Part shown: in pieces, positions 41,555 through 51,988 of the stretch | How positions within the stretch are numbered: position 1 is the first letter of the stretch | Layout of the letters: every line of letters starts with the position of its first letter | NCBI GenBank assembly: GCA_028335825.1 | Contig: JAIOKI010000004.1 | Coordinates: 558,001-622,000 of the forward strand | Length of the DNA: 64,000 nt | Direction of reading: 5' to 3' | Origin: Nosema muscidifuracis | Taxonomy: Eukaryota > Microsporidia > Nosematidae | Position numbers and translations under genes: made by a program | The notes under the pieces: generated by a model | Seen by the model: the letters and a program-made list of their open reading frames with translations, nothing else | Told to the model about the DNA's origin: nothing | Database searches by the model: none

Positions 41555-42154
41555 ATGAATAAAGAACAAGAATTATGTTTAATGATAGAGAATATAGAAA
41601 AAGCTTATGATCCTTCATCACCGAATTACAAATTTAGATATATTTTTTATAACAAAACTTCAACTCCTTTTACTAAACCTTTTGATTTTCCTGATGAATT
41701 ATGGTATAATTCTCTAAAAAAAGATACTACTCTAATGCCAGTATTGCTTAAAGGCTTAGAAATAGAATCAAGACGAAAAGAGCAATTAGAAACACTAAAG
41801 AATTTAAAATCTTCTTACAATTTTATACAATACAAGATTGATGATCTAAAACTCAAATCAGAAAGAATTAGGAATAAGTTACAGGGTACATTAGTAGTCT
41901 ACAGAAGAATAGTTAATAATGTATATAACAAATGTAGAATTCGTAAGAATAATTGTAACATGATGGAAGAAATTGAAAAAATAAACGTTGATGTTAAGAA
42001 ACAAGAATATTTTATAGAAGATAAGAAGAGTGAAGTTATTGGATACTTAGTTGAACTTAAGAATAATTTAAATGGATTGCTTGGTAAAATAGAAGATGAT
42101 TTGTATGAATACGAAAAAAAGATGTTTGTATTCAATAATATCAATAAATTATAA
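41555..42154 (+). CDS. Nup54/Nup57-like nucleoporin
   Basis: 199 residues. The segment at about 24-75 (YKFRYIFYNKTSTPFTKPFDFPDELWYNSL ... LMPVLLKGLEIESRRKEQ, described here in pieces) matches the conserved Nup54/Nup57 entry block FxYxFYNK...P...LWxxAL...FVPVL..G...LxxR. The rest is coiled coil (about 75-195), as in the channel nucleoporin that pairs with Nup58/Nup62. FG repeats, normally N-terminal, are absent; the gene starts directly before the conserved domain, so only the anchor part is kept. The start is firm: CCC touches the ATG. Convergent with the myosin light chain gene, 84 bases apart. Confidence 0.65.
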   Translation: MNKEQELCLMIENIEKAYDPSSPNYKFRYIFYNKTSTPFTKPFDFPDELWYNSLKKDTTLMPVLLKGLEIESRRKEQLETLKNLKSSYNFIQYKIDDLKLKSERIRNKLQGTLVVYRRIVNNVYNKCRIRKNNCNMMEEIEKINVDVKKQEYFIEDKKSEVIGYLVELKNNLNGLLGKIEDDLYEYEKKMFVFNNINKL

Positions 42155-42238
42155 TAATTTAAATCTTAAGTTTATATAAATTTTTACTCATGTTTTTAAT
42201 TATGACATCATAAGAAGTATAATTTTATGACTATACAT

Positions 42239-42697
42239 TTATTCATTAATTATTTCTCCAAATTTCATTTTAGAAGTTAAAGATTTTGAATTTATCTTAT
42301 TATCTTCTACACAACCTTTTAATAGAATATCAATATCTTTATCAGATAAAGCATCTTCTCCTTCAGAGAGCCACTTCCTTAATTCTTTCTCATCTTGAAA
42401 TTCAAATAAAGCTCTACTAATTTCTTGTTCAGAATCTGTTGTGCTAAGTCTTTCTCCTACCATTGTAATAAAAGTCATAAAAGAAAAGCTTTCTCCCATC
42501 TCAGCCATCATTTCATCCATTTCCTTATCAGTAAATGGAGTGCCTATAGAATTAACAAATTCTTCAAGATCATCTCTAGTAATTAATCCATCACTATTTG
42601 AATCAAGAATATTAAATGTTTCCCTTAATTCAACTATTTGATTTTTACCAAGCATATGAAAAATATTTGAATTTTGTCTTCTTGTTCTCCTTTGCAT
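42239..42697 (-). CDS. myosin regulatory light chain (EF-hand)
   Basis: 152 residues. The N-terminus (RRTRRQNSNIFHML) resembles the RRxxSNVF region of myosin II regulatory light chains, with Ser10 in the place of the phosphorylated serine. The first EF-hand loop DSNSDGLITRDD (about 32-43) has good calcium ligands; the next region (FSFMTFITMVGERLSTTDSEQEI) matches the light-chain linker INFTMFLTMFGEKL. Later EF hands are degenerate and the third is shortened. It would bind the IQ neck of a class II myosin. The start is supported by TAACCCTTAAATG. Calmodulin or centrin are less likely because only one loop is intact. Confidence 0.8.
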   Translation of the reverse strand: MQRRTRRQNSNIFHMLGKNQIVELRETFNILDSNSDGLITRDDLEEFVNSIGTPFTDKEMDEMMAEMGESFSFMTFITMVGERLSTTDSEQEISRALFEFQDEKELRKWLSEGEDALSDKDIDILLKGCVEDNKINSKSLTSKMKFGEIINE

Positions 42698-43168
42698 TTA
42701 AGGGTTAAAAAAATTAAAAAAATATTTGACAAAAGATAAATATATAATTAGTAAAACTTAATCTTGATTTTTTTATAAAACTCAAGGTTCATACTGTTAA
42801 TGATTTTTTTATATTGTATTTGATATTACCCAATCAAAATAAAAAGAATGATAATTCATTTATAATTTTTAAGTAACTACAAATTAATGTACTACTAAGA
42901 TAATTATTTTTAATAAATTAAGGGTTATTTATAATATTCATTCACAACAATAGATTTAAAATTTAGATAGAAAATAGTTATGATTTATATATGTGAATAT
43001 AAAATTAATATTAGAGATTTTTTTATTAACATTATTATATACAAATTTAAAAATAAATATCATTTGAAATCTATCTCTCTTGAGAGTACCATAATTGGTT
43101 TTATATTATGAAACATATTTGATAATTTAGAACCCTTTCAGTTGTAACAGCTATCAAAGTATTTGTAT
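42698..43168. other. AT-rich spacer upstream of NF-YA
   Basis: 471 bases. CCC triplets occur near 42829 and 43133, but only the latter relates to a gene, about 35 bases before the NF-YA ATG. No additional gene. Confidence 0.4.
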
Positions 43169-43594
43169 ATGAAACCAAAGGATGAAACAGAAAATAAAGA
43201 AATATTTAAAGATATTATAATAGAAGAAAATCTGATGCCTCATCTGAATTCATCTAACTCTAATTTTAATTCTAATGATATAAATATGGGATATATAGAT
43301 ATTCAAAATAAACAGCCTTTAGTGAATTTCGATCCGAATGGGCAGATTTATAATTATGGATATTATGAGGATCAGCAAGGAACTGGTCCTGTATATGTAA
43401 ATGTCAAACAATTAGCTTGTATACAGAAAAGAAAGATGCGAAGAGAATATTTAGATACATTGATGGCAGAACAGAAGAATAATTATTTACATGAGAGTCG
43501 ACATCGTCATGCTATGCAACGTAAAAGAGCACCTAGTGGAAGATTTTTAACCAAAGAAGAGACACGTAATTTAAATAATGAAAATAGTCAGTAG
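43169..43594 (+). CDS. HAP2: CCAAT-binding factor subunit NF-YA/Hap2
   Basis: 141 residues from the ATG at 43169; a TTG-initiated version two codons longer is not preferred. The conserved core spans about 76-130: YVNVKQLACIQKRKMRREYL is the NF-YB/NF-YC interaction helix, and YLHESRHRHAMQRKR followed by PSGRFL is the CCAAT-contacting helix and GxGGRF-like loop (here APSGRF). NF-YA joins the histone-fold pair NF-YB/NF-YC to bind CCAAT boxes. The N-terminus is acidic and Asn-rich. The nearest CCC is about 35 bases upstream (GAACCCTTTC), farther than usual, which leaves room for a longer 5' leader. Confidence 0.93.
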   Translation: MKPKDETENKEIFKDIIIEENLMPHLNSSNSNFNSNDINMGYIDIQNKQPLVNFDPNGQIYNYGYYEDQQGTGPVYVNVKQLACIQKRKMRREYLDTLMAEQKNNYLHESRHRHAMQRKRAPSGRFLTKEETRNLNNENSQ

Positions 43595-45160
43595 TAAATT
43601 AAAGAATTAAATTTTTTTGTAAAAAAAGAAAGCTTTTATGATAGCAAAACTTTCCTTCTTGTAAAATTAGTTTCTTCTTGTAATGCCTGAATTTCTAAAT
43701 CATTAAAATCTTTTTTATTCTTTCATGATGAGGGAGGATTTATTATTTTTATATTTATTGGTTTCACGTGAGAATTGATTAAAAAAAAATATTAAGATAT
43801 TTTTTAGGATGATGTTCTTATCTTCATATTTTAAATTTATTTGTCAAGTCATATTTGTCCTTGCACATGATGTCGTTTTTACGTAAATTACCTCATTATA
43901 AATTAATGTTCTAATATTCAAATTCAGATGTTTATAATAAAGTTGAGTGGATATCATAGAACAAACCCAATAGTTGTTTAAATACACAGGAATATTCATT
44001 TGTCCTGTTTGTAAAAGATTTAATTTATCGTTTTTAAATTAAACAATTTATTAAATTACAAACCAAATAAAAGTCTTTAAATACCGAGTAGATATTTCCT
44101 TAATTATCTGTCATGCTCTCGGAGATATGCTCCCTCTTTAGAGTATTCTTTTATCATACTTCTATTTAAATATTGTTTGTATGACTTTTAATTCTATAAT
44201 TTATCATTTTTTAAATAATTACTTTTTTATAGTTATTGTTAGTGGTTAAAATAGCTCAATTTTTTGATGTAGTATAAATTATTATTAATTAGATGATTCT
44301 TTTTTTCTAAAAATTTTTCGAAAAAACAATTATAGACAGAAAATGTTATATTAACAAAATTATCAATCATCTTAAGTTGTACTGTTGCAGTTTTTCTCTT
44401 ATTATCTCTATCAGTATATTTTATGATATTCAAATACTTTGAAAAAGGTGTATATATCTACCTCTTACTACACCTCCCATAAACTAAATTGATACTCAAA
44501 AACTTTACATCAAGATACTTATTTTTAACCAAATATTATATCTACTTAAATGATACATCTTTCATCATTAATTTGCTGTAAATAAAAAATCATAATCTAA
44601 TTTATCAAAGCAAGAATACTATTTGATATCATTAATGAGTAAACATTTAATTTTATTCCTATGTGGATTTAAATTATTTTTGCACCATTAATAAATAAAA
44701 CAAGAAGTTTTTTTACCTTAGGTGAGTATTATAAAAATATCTTTTAAGTAATTGGCTTTATTTGAACATTTTTTTTATTACTCCTAAGATAACAACTATA
44801 TTTTTATGGGTCTCTGGATTCAAATACTACTGAAAATTTGAATTTGTATTAATAGAAACTCTATCAGCTTTTTTTATCATATAGTAATCTTTTTTTAATT
44901 TATAGTCTATAAAATTATTTGTTTGTTTCGAAAAATTTTAGTAAAAAAGAAAATTTAATTTATTTAACATTAATGGTTAAAAAATAAATAAATCTTTTTA
45001 CATATAAGGAATAATAAATAATTACTAAATTTCAAACATTTTATATACATAAAATTTAAAACATTTCGAATTCATACATTCTTCATTTTATAAACTAGAA
45101 AATTCTTTTGAAAGTATTTCAGGTAATTAAATTTATTAATATGAAAATAATTTAATTTTT
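43595..45160. other. 1.6-kb spacer with a small coding-like patch and a structured GC-richer segment
   Basis: Minus strand 43636-43722 is an open, protein-like patch of 28 codons near CCTCCCTCATCATG (see findings). Bases 44114-44145 can fold (TGCTCT/AGAGTA outer, GGAG/CTCC inner). A 64-codon frame near 44239-44433 starts with TTG and is not accepted. No intact gene. Confidence 0.4.
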
Positions 45161-45547
45161 TTAGTTAGTAGTTGGTAGTCTAACATAAGAATTACTTTCC
45201 TGACTTTTTCTAGTCTGATATCCTATGAAGAAGAATAACACACATGAAACAGTAAATAAAGCCAATCTAACAATAGAATTACTAAAGAATACTTCACTGA
45301 ATTTTCTTCTTAATTTTGGTATGGAATCTAAATCTTGTTTCTTATTATCTTCTTCAGTTACAAAGGGATCCATACTTTCTTCTCTATGGATACGTTGTAT
45401 AAATAGTGGTTCAGCAAAGGATCTCATATGACCAAAATTATTGCCGTATGCATAAGGAGTAGATGTAGTCTTGGTTGTTATCATTAAAGCATGTCTTGGA
45501 TTTATTATATATGATCTTACAAGATTAAGAATGAGGAATAAAAACAT
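45161..45547 (-). CDS. small membrane protein with leader and C-terminal anchor, unidentified
   Basis: 128 residues. MFLFLILNLVRSY is a signal peptide or anchor. A polar middle follows (His, Arg and Thr-rich, with PRHALMITTKTTSTPYAYG), then a hydrophobic segment at about 93-112 (LALFTVSCVLFFFIGYQ) and a short polar tail (TRKSQESNSYVRLPTTN). This predicts a type I membrane protein of the ER, plasma membrane or spore-wall-facing surface. No CCC is seen before the ATG. No family recognised; Gly/Tyr and Arg content is less AT-driven than in noise, supporting a real gene. Confidence 0.55.
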   Translation of the reverse strand: MFLFLILNLVRSYIINPRHALMITTKTTSTPYAYGNNFGHMRSFAEPLFIQRIHREESMDPFVTEEDNKKQDLDSIPKLRRKFSEVFFSNSIVRLALFTVSCVLFFFIGYQTRKSQESNSYVRLPTTN

Positions 45548-45988
45548 GTAAATAATAGATTAATTTCTTATATACAAAAAATGAAAAATTGTTTCATATT
45601 TGTTACAGATTTGACCAATAGAAAAAAAGATATATCGATAAAATTAAGTCGATATATATGCAATAATTTTATTATTTATTAAATAAAACACCTTTAATGT
45701 ATATTAAAATCTATTTGTGAAGTTTTAGTATATATCATGAATAATACTTTATGTTTCATCATAAATATAGTTTAAATTAAATTTACCGTTAAATTAATAA
45801 TAATATCTTTCTTTTATAAACATTCTAAAAATACAAAAAATAATTAATTTAATTTAATAATAATATTTTCTTTTATAAACACTCTAAAAATATAAAAAAT
45901 AATTAATTTAAATTTAATATAAATATTTTTCTTTTATAAACACTCTAAAAATATAAAAAATAATTAATTTAATTTATTGTTAATTAAT
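45548..45988. repeat. tandem repeat of about 60 bp at the 3' end of the ABC transporter gene
   Basis: Three to four copies of TTTATAAACACTCTAAAAATATAAAAAATAATTAATTTAA with ATAATATTTTTC linkers, from about 45800 to 45985, touching the stop codon of the ABC gene. Confidence 0.75.
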
Positions 45989-47872
45989 TTAATATAAATA
46001 TCCTTCTTTTATAAACTCTTCATAACTTTCATATACTCTTATCTCATTATTAATTATACCTAAAATCTTATCAAATCTCTTTAATAATGAATGATTATGT
46101 ATAATAGCTATTATTGTTTTGTCATTTAGTTGAGTATGTAATTTATCTATTAGATTGGCTTCAGAATTTGGATCCATATTAGCAGTAGGTTCATCTAAAA
46201 TAAATATATCTCCATTTTTAATAACTCCTCTTAAAAAACTCATTCGTTGTTTTTGTCCTCCACTTAGGAACTTACCATTCTCACCGACATCTTTCTCTAA
46301 ATCATCAAATTTCATATTATAAATATCACATAATTTCATTAAATTTATGTTATTATTAGACTTATTGTTATACAAAAGATTATCAGAAATTGTTCCACTT
46401 AATATTCCTGGTGTTTGAGGAATATAAGATATTTTGCTTCTCTGATCAATTTTATTAATAGTTTTCATTTCACAGTCATCAATATATAATCCCCCTTTGT
46501 AATCTCTATATCTTAAAAAAACATTAAGTAGTGTTGATTTTCCAGTTCCGTTTTTACCTACTAGTCCTACTTTTTGACCTTTAAAAATTTTAAAATTTGC
46601 TGGATTAATTAATATTCTTTCATTAACTAACAAACAAAACTCTTGAAATTTGATGTATTTTTCAAACAAAAATGGATTATCACCATCAGAAGCTTCGTGT
46701 CGATAAAAATTCTGATTTTCAATAACAGATTTCTTAATAAGTTCCATATCTTTTTCTTCTCTCGACAAATTTTTACTATTTTTTGTATTAACACCTATCT
46801 CTTCATTTTTATCAATAGATACACTCTGCTCTATGTTTTTAAATTCTATCTCCTTATTTTTATCATCTTTCTGGTATTTGTAATATAACTCCATATTTTC
46901 TATATCACAAGGTATTTGATCCCAGTCATCTGATTTTATATCTGTTAAGAATTGGTTTACTCTGGTATACTGTTCTCTTAGTACAATTAGTCTAGATTTA
47001 AGTCCACAGAATAGAGAATTAAATAAAACAAAATCAGCTGCTGTTTTTACTGATATATATCTATTACCAGATAATACGCAAAAGAAGAATATTCCATTAG
47101 GAATTATTACAGAACATCTTGATACAAATGACCCAAAAGCTAAAATAGATGCACAAATTATTCCGAATTTTTCTACTTCAACCAGATATGTATCTAAATT
47201 GTCTAATTCGTCTTTTTCCTTGTTATTAGCTTTTATTATATCGTAGTTTGCTATTATTCTATAAATAGTTCGTATAAGTAGATCGTATCTTCGTGTATAA
47301 GCAAATCTAAATTTGTTTCTTAAATTAATGATAGGTACATTTAAGAAAAGAACAACTATTAAAGATACTATAGCATATAGGAATACTGAAAAATTAAAGA
47401 AAAAAAAAACAATAGAAATTGAAATTATACAGTACAAACAGCTGTACAAAAATTTAAAGAGAACTACATCAAATCCTACTGCAAAATTGTAAGCCTTTCT
47501 GTCAATAATACTTCTAATATGACCAGATCCTATTTCGTTGTAGAGTTTATGATTTATATTTAAAGCTTTTGTTATATAAAAACATATACATATTCTATAA
47601 AACTTAGTCAAAAAGTAATCACTCACTATTGGCAAGAGATATACTATAGTATATCCTATTACTATCTTAGTCAACTGGTTTATAATAATATTAGTCCCAT
47701 CTTCTACACTTTCTTTCTCTTTGATAATTCTTAAAAATGATATCGTATCTAACAATACTCCAAGTTCCATATAAGCAGAAATACCCATCAAACATACTGC
47801 TAGTATTAAGAAATATCTAAATATTCGATATTCCTCTATAAAATTAAATAACAGAATTAGATTTTTTTTCAT
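45989..47872 (-). CDS. ABC half-transporter (ABCB/Atm1-like), copy 1
   Basis: 627 residues. The N-terminal membrane domain (about 1-290) has about six hydrophobic segments and the coupling-type motif GSGHIRSIIDRK near 116-127. The ATPase domain has Walker A GKNGTGKS at about 439, Q-loop YIPQTPG, signature LSGGQKQR at about 536, Walker B with FILDEPTANMDP, and an H-loop His in IIHNHS. The layout is TMD-NBD, so it acts as a dimer. Position and signature suggest the Atm1/ABCB7-like group, multiplied in microsporidia; substrate unknown. A charged linker (about 325-395) separates the domains. The start is supported by TACCCCTCTTCTATG. It is a paralogue of the gene at 49907, arranged head to head. 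Confidence 0.85.
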   Translation of the reverse strand: MKKNLILLFNFIEEYRIFRYFLILAVCLMGISAYMELGVLLDTISFLRIIKEKESVEDGTNIIINQLTKIVIGYTIVYLLPIVSDYFLTKFYRICICFYITKALNINHKLYNEIGSGHIRSIIDRKAYNFAVGFDVVLFKFLYSCLYCIISISIVFFFFNFSVFLYAIVSLIVVLFLNVPIINLRNKFRFAYTRRYDLLIRTIYRIIANYDIIKANNKEKDELDNLDTYLVEVEKFGIICASILAFGSFVSRCSVIIPNGIFFFCVLSGNRYISVKTAADFVLFNSLFCGLKSRLIVLREQYTRVNQFLTDIKSDDWDQIPCDIENMELYYKYQKDDKNKEIEFKNIEQSVSIDKNEEIGVNTKNSKNLSREEKDMELIKKSVIENQNFYRHEASDGDNPFLFEKYIKFQEFCLLVNERILINPANFKIFKGQKVGLVGKNGTGKSTLLNVFLRYRDYKGGLYIDDCEMKTINKIDQRSKISYIPQTPGILSGTISDNLLYNNKSNNNINLMKLCDIYNMKFDDLEKDVGENGKFLSGGQKQRMSFLRGVIKNGDIFILDEPTANMDPNSEANLIDKLHTQLNDKTIIAIIHNHSLLKRFDKILGIINNEIRVYESYEEFIKEGYLY

Positions 47873-49906
47873 AGAAGAGGGGTAAAAATTAAAACAAATT
47901 AGAACTTACATGAATAAATAAAGGAGACAATAGAAAATTAATTCAATATTAAATAAATGTAACATAGTAAATTAAATTCGAAACAAATTGTTAATTTTAT
48001 TATATTAAAAAATTTAATAAATAAGATTTGTTTGACATGCTTATAAATTAATGATCGTTATAACTATTAAGAATTAAATTTATAAAATAGTCAACTTTTT
48101 TGTATAAATTAAATTTCAATATAATTATTTTTAAATAAATTGATATATTTAACAAATATTTTTTACAAAATTTATTAATTTTATTTTTGTTAAAGATAAT
48201 AATTTTATTAACCATATGATAAGCGATTAATTTAAAATTTTTGTTACATAATAATGATTTTAATAAAATATTTTTATCAACTGTATGATAAGCAATTAAT
48301 TTAAAATTTTTGTTACATAATTGTTTATTTTTAGATTAGTTAAAATGAAATATTTATGAAAAAAATATCATTTGATGACGTCATTTCATCCTAATAAGAA
48401 TAAAGAAAATAATTTAATTTTTGGAATATATTTTTTTATAAAACTTTAATAAAAAAATTTCTTACTTGTTTATTTTTAGTTCAATTTCTTTTAAATTACA
48501 TCGCATTCACTAAATACAATTTTTTTCAGATCTAAGCCCATTCTTGTAATTATTTTTATTAAAAATAGCTATAAAAAAATAGAGATATGTATTAATCTTA
48601 TAAAAAATGTATTTAAAATAATTATAGATAAGAATGTTGTAAGATAACATATCATTAGCTAATTTATAATAATCAAAGAGTTTAGTTAAATTTTTAATAT
48701 TTTTTCTATTGAAAGATTCACTTAGTGACCCATTTTCAATAAAAATAAACTTTTTATATAAATAATGACTAATATTCTTCAATGAGATTAGATTAATATA
48801 TATTTGGAAATTTTAAAGCTCATTTTGTGATTTAAGTCTATTATTGTCATTTACCCCTGTTTCATATAAATAAGAAAGATGCTCATCTGTAATGATTTTA
48901 TAACATTCATTTATTTTTATTGTTAATCAACGTCAAAATAAGAAGTTTATAATTAAAGAATATACCATCTATTTTTAGTAGTGAGAATAATTATAAAAAA
49001 TAGGAAGATTTTTCTTTTGAAAAGTAACTGTTTAATAATCTTTATTAAATTTTAAATTTGAATTCTTTTTAATTTTTGAAATTTTAATCTTCCTTAAATA
49101 GTTTTTTAAAGATCTTCAAAGTAAAATCTAACTTCTTTAATTTATGTTTATTCCTTCATCAAATATCTTTATCTATGCCGAAAATAAATCCTTTTAACTA
49201 TTTTGAACGGTTAAGTACTTTCTTTTTTAAGACAATGAAGTTTGAAAATGAGTCTAGTTATTAAGATGACAGTTCATAGATTAAAACACAAGTATTTTTT
49301 AGTATATATTATTATTAATTAATTTTTAATATCTAATGACTTTATATATTAATATTTAAATTGTGTTAGATATTCTTAAATTATACTAAAGGTTTTTTTT
49401 GATAGGTTAGGTAGCTTTTGAGTATAATATATAAATAAATAAAATACTCTTATTAAAAAGGATTCAACTTTTCTTAACCTAGTAAATGAAAATTTAATAT
49501 TATTAATTACAAAAAAATTTCATTTTTGGATGTATGAAAACAAGATATGGCAGAATTTACGATAAAGAAGTTATTTTGTTTATTTTTTTTGCTAAATATA
49601 TCAATTAGTCAAAGTATATCAGTTTAGAAGTAGATAATTATTTTTTAATAAAATCAGATTTTAATAAATTAATATAATTTATTTTTAAAGACAAATTGAA
49701 TCTCAGATATTAATTTGGAGGGAAAAAAAGATAAATGATTTCTTTTTATAAATGGGGGAAATTTGTATAAATTTTTTTGTTTTCGTTTTTTTTTGAATTA
49801 AATATCTTTCTATAAATTAATAATTAACTGTTACACAATTCAATAATAAATTAATTTTTTCATATAAAAAAAATATAAATATAAATTTAATTTTTTATCC
49901 CCCTGA
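47873..49906. other. 2-kb spacer between divergent ABC genes, with decayed ORF traces
   Basis: It contains a TGACGTCA palindrome at 48376-48383, a short duplication (TATGATAAGCAATTAATTTAAAATTTTTGTTACATAAT) near 48220 and 48285, a TTG-initiated 90-codon frame at 48510-48782 not accepted as a gene, and a 26-codon signal-peptide-like ORF at 49547-49627 (see findings). No intact gene. Confidence 0.45.
48376..48383. promoter_or_regulatory. TGACGTCA palindrome (possible bZIP site)
   Basis: A perfect CRE/ATF octamer inside GATGACGTCATTTCATC, about 500 bases upstream of ABC copy 1 and 1.5 kb from copy 2. Binding is an inference. Confidence 0.3.
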
Positions 49907-51628
49907 ATGTCAGTAGGATATAAAACTAAATCTTATAATCAAGCTCTCGTTGATACAATCAAGTTCGTTGTATCAAATCCCGTATTTAAAATATCAATTG
50001 TTCCAATTATTCTATTATCAGTTGCTGCTGCTAAATTTGGTGTATACGTTCTTGTTGTAATAGGAGATATAGAAAGATATTTATGTAATGATATTAAGAA
50101 AGATACTTCTTTTAATCTTATGATTAGATATATGACTACCCCTTTATATCATTATGCACTCATCTTTGTCAATCAGTGTATTGTCTCTTTTTATATACAG
50201 ACAATTATCAAAGAATCTTTTGTTGTATTCACTCGAGAATATATTCTGGTAAATTATGATAAATATCACTCTCTTGGATCTGGACAGATTCATTCTCTTA
50301 TAGAAAGAAGAATGATGGCCATTAGTGAATTTCTTAAAGTCTTGATTTTACGTGTGTTTCATGATCTTTGTTATGTATGTATGGCTTTTTATGAAATGTA
50401 CGTTAGAGTAGATGAAAGAGCTTTCTACGCCAATATTGGATTATTTACTTTTTATTTGATATCTATTCATTTTATTATTAAAATGAGAGCAGCTTTCAGA
50501 TTGAAATATAACGATTCTTATAACAAAGTATCTAACAAATCGTATGGAATTTTAGTAAATTATGATGTAATAAAATCTTATAATAACGAAGAATATGAAC
50601 TTAAGAAACTTAGTAAAGGATTAAATGAGGTAGAAAATAGAGGTATCGTATTTGATACCTTGACATCATTAGCGGAGTTCGTACAAAAAAATTCTTTAGT
50701 AGTTCCTAACGGGTTAATTTTATTTTTAGGATTACGTGGAATATTCTTCACTAAAATGACCAACAAAGATGGATTTATTCTTTATAATAAACTATTCCTT
50801 ACTGTAAAATCAAAAATTGGAGAGATTTCTACAGATTTACTGAAGGTTACTCAATATTTAACTGACATTTCTGATTCTAGAATTGTCGAAGAAAAGCTTG
50901 ATAACGATCATAAAGGTTCAGATATAGAGAGATTTAATAAGAATATCGTATTTGATAATGTTACGCTTAGTATACAAGATACAATTATAGCTTCTAATGT
51001 TAATCTAACAATTAATAAGGGAGATAAAATAGCTATAGTTGGTAAAAATGGATCTGGAAAATCAACATTCTTAAATGTTCTTCTTAGAATGAGAAATTAT
51101 GAAGGATCTATTAAAATAGATAATCAAGAAATGAAATCTATTTCTAAAATATCACAAAGAGATTTAATTTCTTATATTCCACAGAATCCAAGTATTTCAG
51201 AAGGGACTGTCTTAGAAAACTTAGTATACGGTAATTCAGATATTTCTAATGACAAAGTTATTGAATATTGTACCAAATATGGTACACATAAAATATTCTC
51301 AAATCTTCAGAATGGATATGAAACAGAAGCTGGAGAAATGGGCAAGTATCTTAGTGGAGGACAGAAACAGAGAATAAGTTTCATGAGAGGAATTATTAAA
51401 AATGGAGATATTTTCATTTTAGATGAACCTACATCAAATTTAGATAAAACTTCAGAGTGTGAAATTATTGAATATCTTTTTACTACATTGAAATACAAAA
51501 CATCAATAATGATCTTACATAATCCCAAATATTTACAAAAATTTAACAAGATATTTGGGTTTCATAAGGGATCAATTAATGTTTACAATAAGTATGAAGA
51601 CTATTTGAAAGATTCTGATCTTTATTAA
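49907..51628 (+). CDS. ABC half-transporter (ABCB/Atm1-like), copy 2
   Basis: 573 residues. The membrane domain (about 1-290) carries GSGQIHSLIERR, equivalent to GSGHIRSIIDRK of copy 1. The ATPase domain has Walker A GKNGSGKS at about 379, YIPQNPS, LSGGQKQR at about 482, FILDEPTSNLDK, and an H-loop His in MILHNPK. Downstream wording FNKIFGF...INVYNKYEDYLK parallels FDKILGI...IRVYESYEEFIK of copy 1, so the two genes are clear paralogues. Copy 2 lacks the long charged linker of copy 1. The start is supported by ATCCCCCTGAATG. It could form a homodimer or a heterodimer with copy 1; substrate unknown. Confidence 0.85.
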   Translation: MSVGYKTKSYNQALVDTIKFVVSNPVFKISIVPIILLSVAAAKFGVYVLVVIGDIERYLCNDIKKDTSFNLMIRYMTTPLYHYALIFVNQCIVSFYIQTIIKESFVVFTREYILVNYDKYHSLGSGQIHSLIERRMMAISEFLKVLILRVFHDLCYVCMAFYEMYVRVDERAFYANIGLFTFYLISIHFIIKMRAAFRLKYNDSYNKVSNKSYGILVNYDVIKSYNNEEYELKKLSKGLNEVENRGIVFDTLTSLAEFVQKNSLVVPNGLILFLGLRGIFFTKMTNKDGFILYNKLFLTVKSKIGEISTDLLKVTQYLTDISDSRIVEEKLDNDHKGSDIERFNKNIVFDNVTLSIQDTIIASNVNLTINKGDKIAIVGKNGSGKSTFLNVLLRMRNYEGSIKIDNQEMKSISKISQRDLISYIPQNPSISEGTVLENLVYGNSDISNDKVIEYCTKYGTHKIFSNLQNGYETEAGEMGKYLSGGQKQRISFMRGIIKNGDIFILDEPTSNLDKTSECEIIEYLFTTLKYKTSIMILHNPKYLQKFNKIFGFHKGSINVYNKYEDYLKDSDLY

Positions 51629-51988
51629 ATATTTTAACTTAAATATTTGAAATAAGCCTGTCATAGCCATCTGATTGACTAGATGTACTATGAAAACATT
51701 CTAAATAAATAATCTTTTTTAGTTAAAATATCTTTTAAAGTTGAAAAATTCCAATATTGAGTTTTTCAATTATAAACTAATGTAAGGTAGTTAACTCTTT
51801 AATATTAATAGAAGGTTAAATAGCACTTACCTATAATTATCTTAATAATATATTTGGTGAAATTATAATGAGTTACTTTTTCATGTCAAAAAGTAATAAT
51901 TTTTACTTAAATTAACTTTAATTTCTTATTTAATATTCTAAAAATTAATTTGTTGTTTTATAACCAAATTAAAAAAATAATAAATTAT
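51629..51988. other. AT-rich spacer
   Basis: 360 bases between two convergent genes. Its left part (AAGCCTGTCATAGCCATCTG, near 51652) is less AT-rich than average, but I see no gene or clear structure. Confidence 0.35.

Noticed and set aside
44239-44433. 64-codon minus-strand frame
   Set aside because: Begins with TTG without any upstream ATG or CCC and has no recognisable domain.
44800-44850. GGATTCAAATAC resembling a tRNA B box
   Set aside because: No acceptor, D or anticodon stem could be drawn around it.
48510-48782. 90-codon minus-strand frame with a fairly protein-like sequence
   Set aside because: No ATG at its start (TTG; upstream in frame comes a stop), no CCC and no family; could be decayed but is not supportable.
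48880-48930. 15-codon ORF MLICNDFITFIYFYC after a TTTACCCC
   Set aside because: The CCC is about 25 bases away and the ORF is too short to distinguish from chance.
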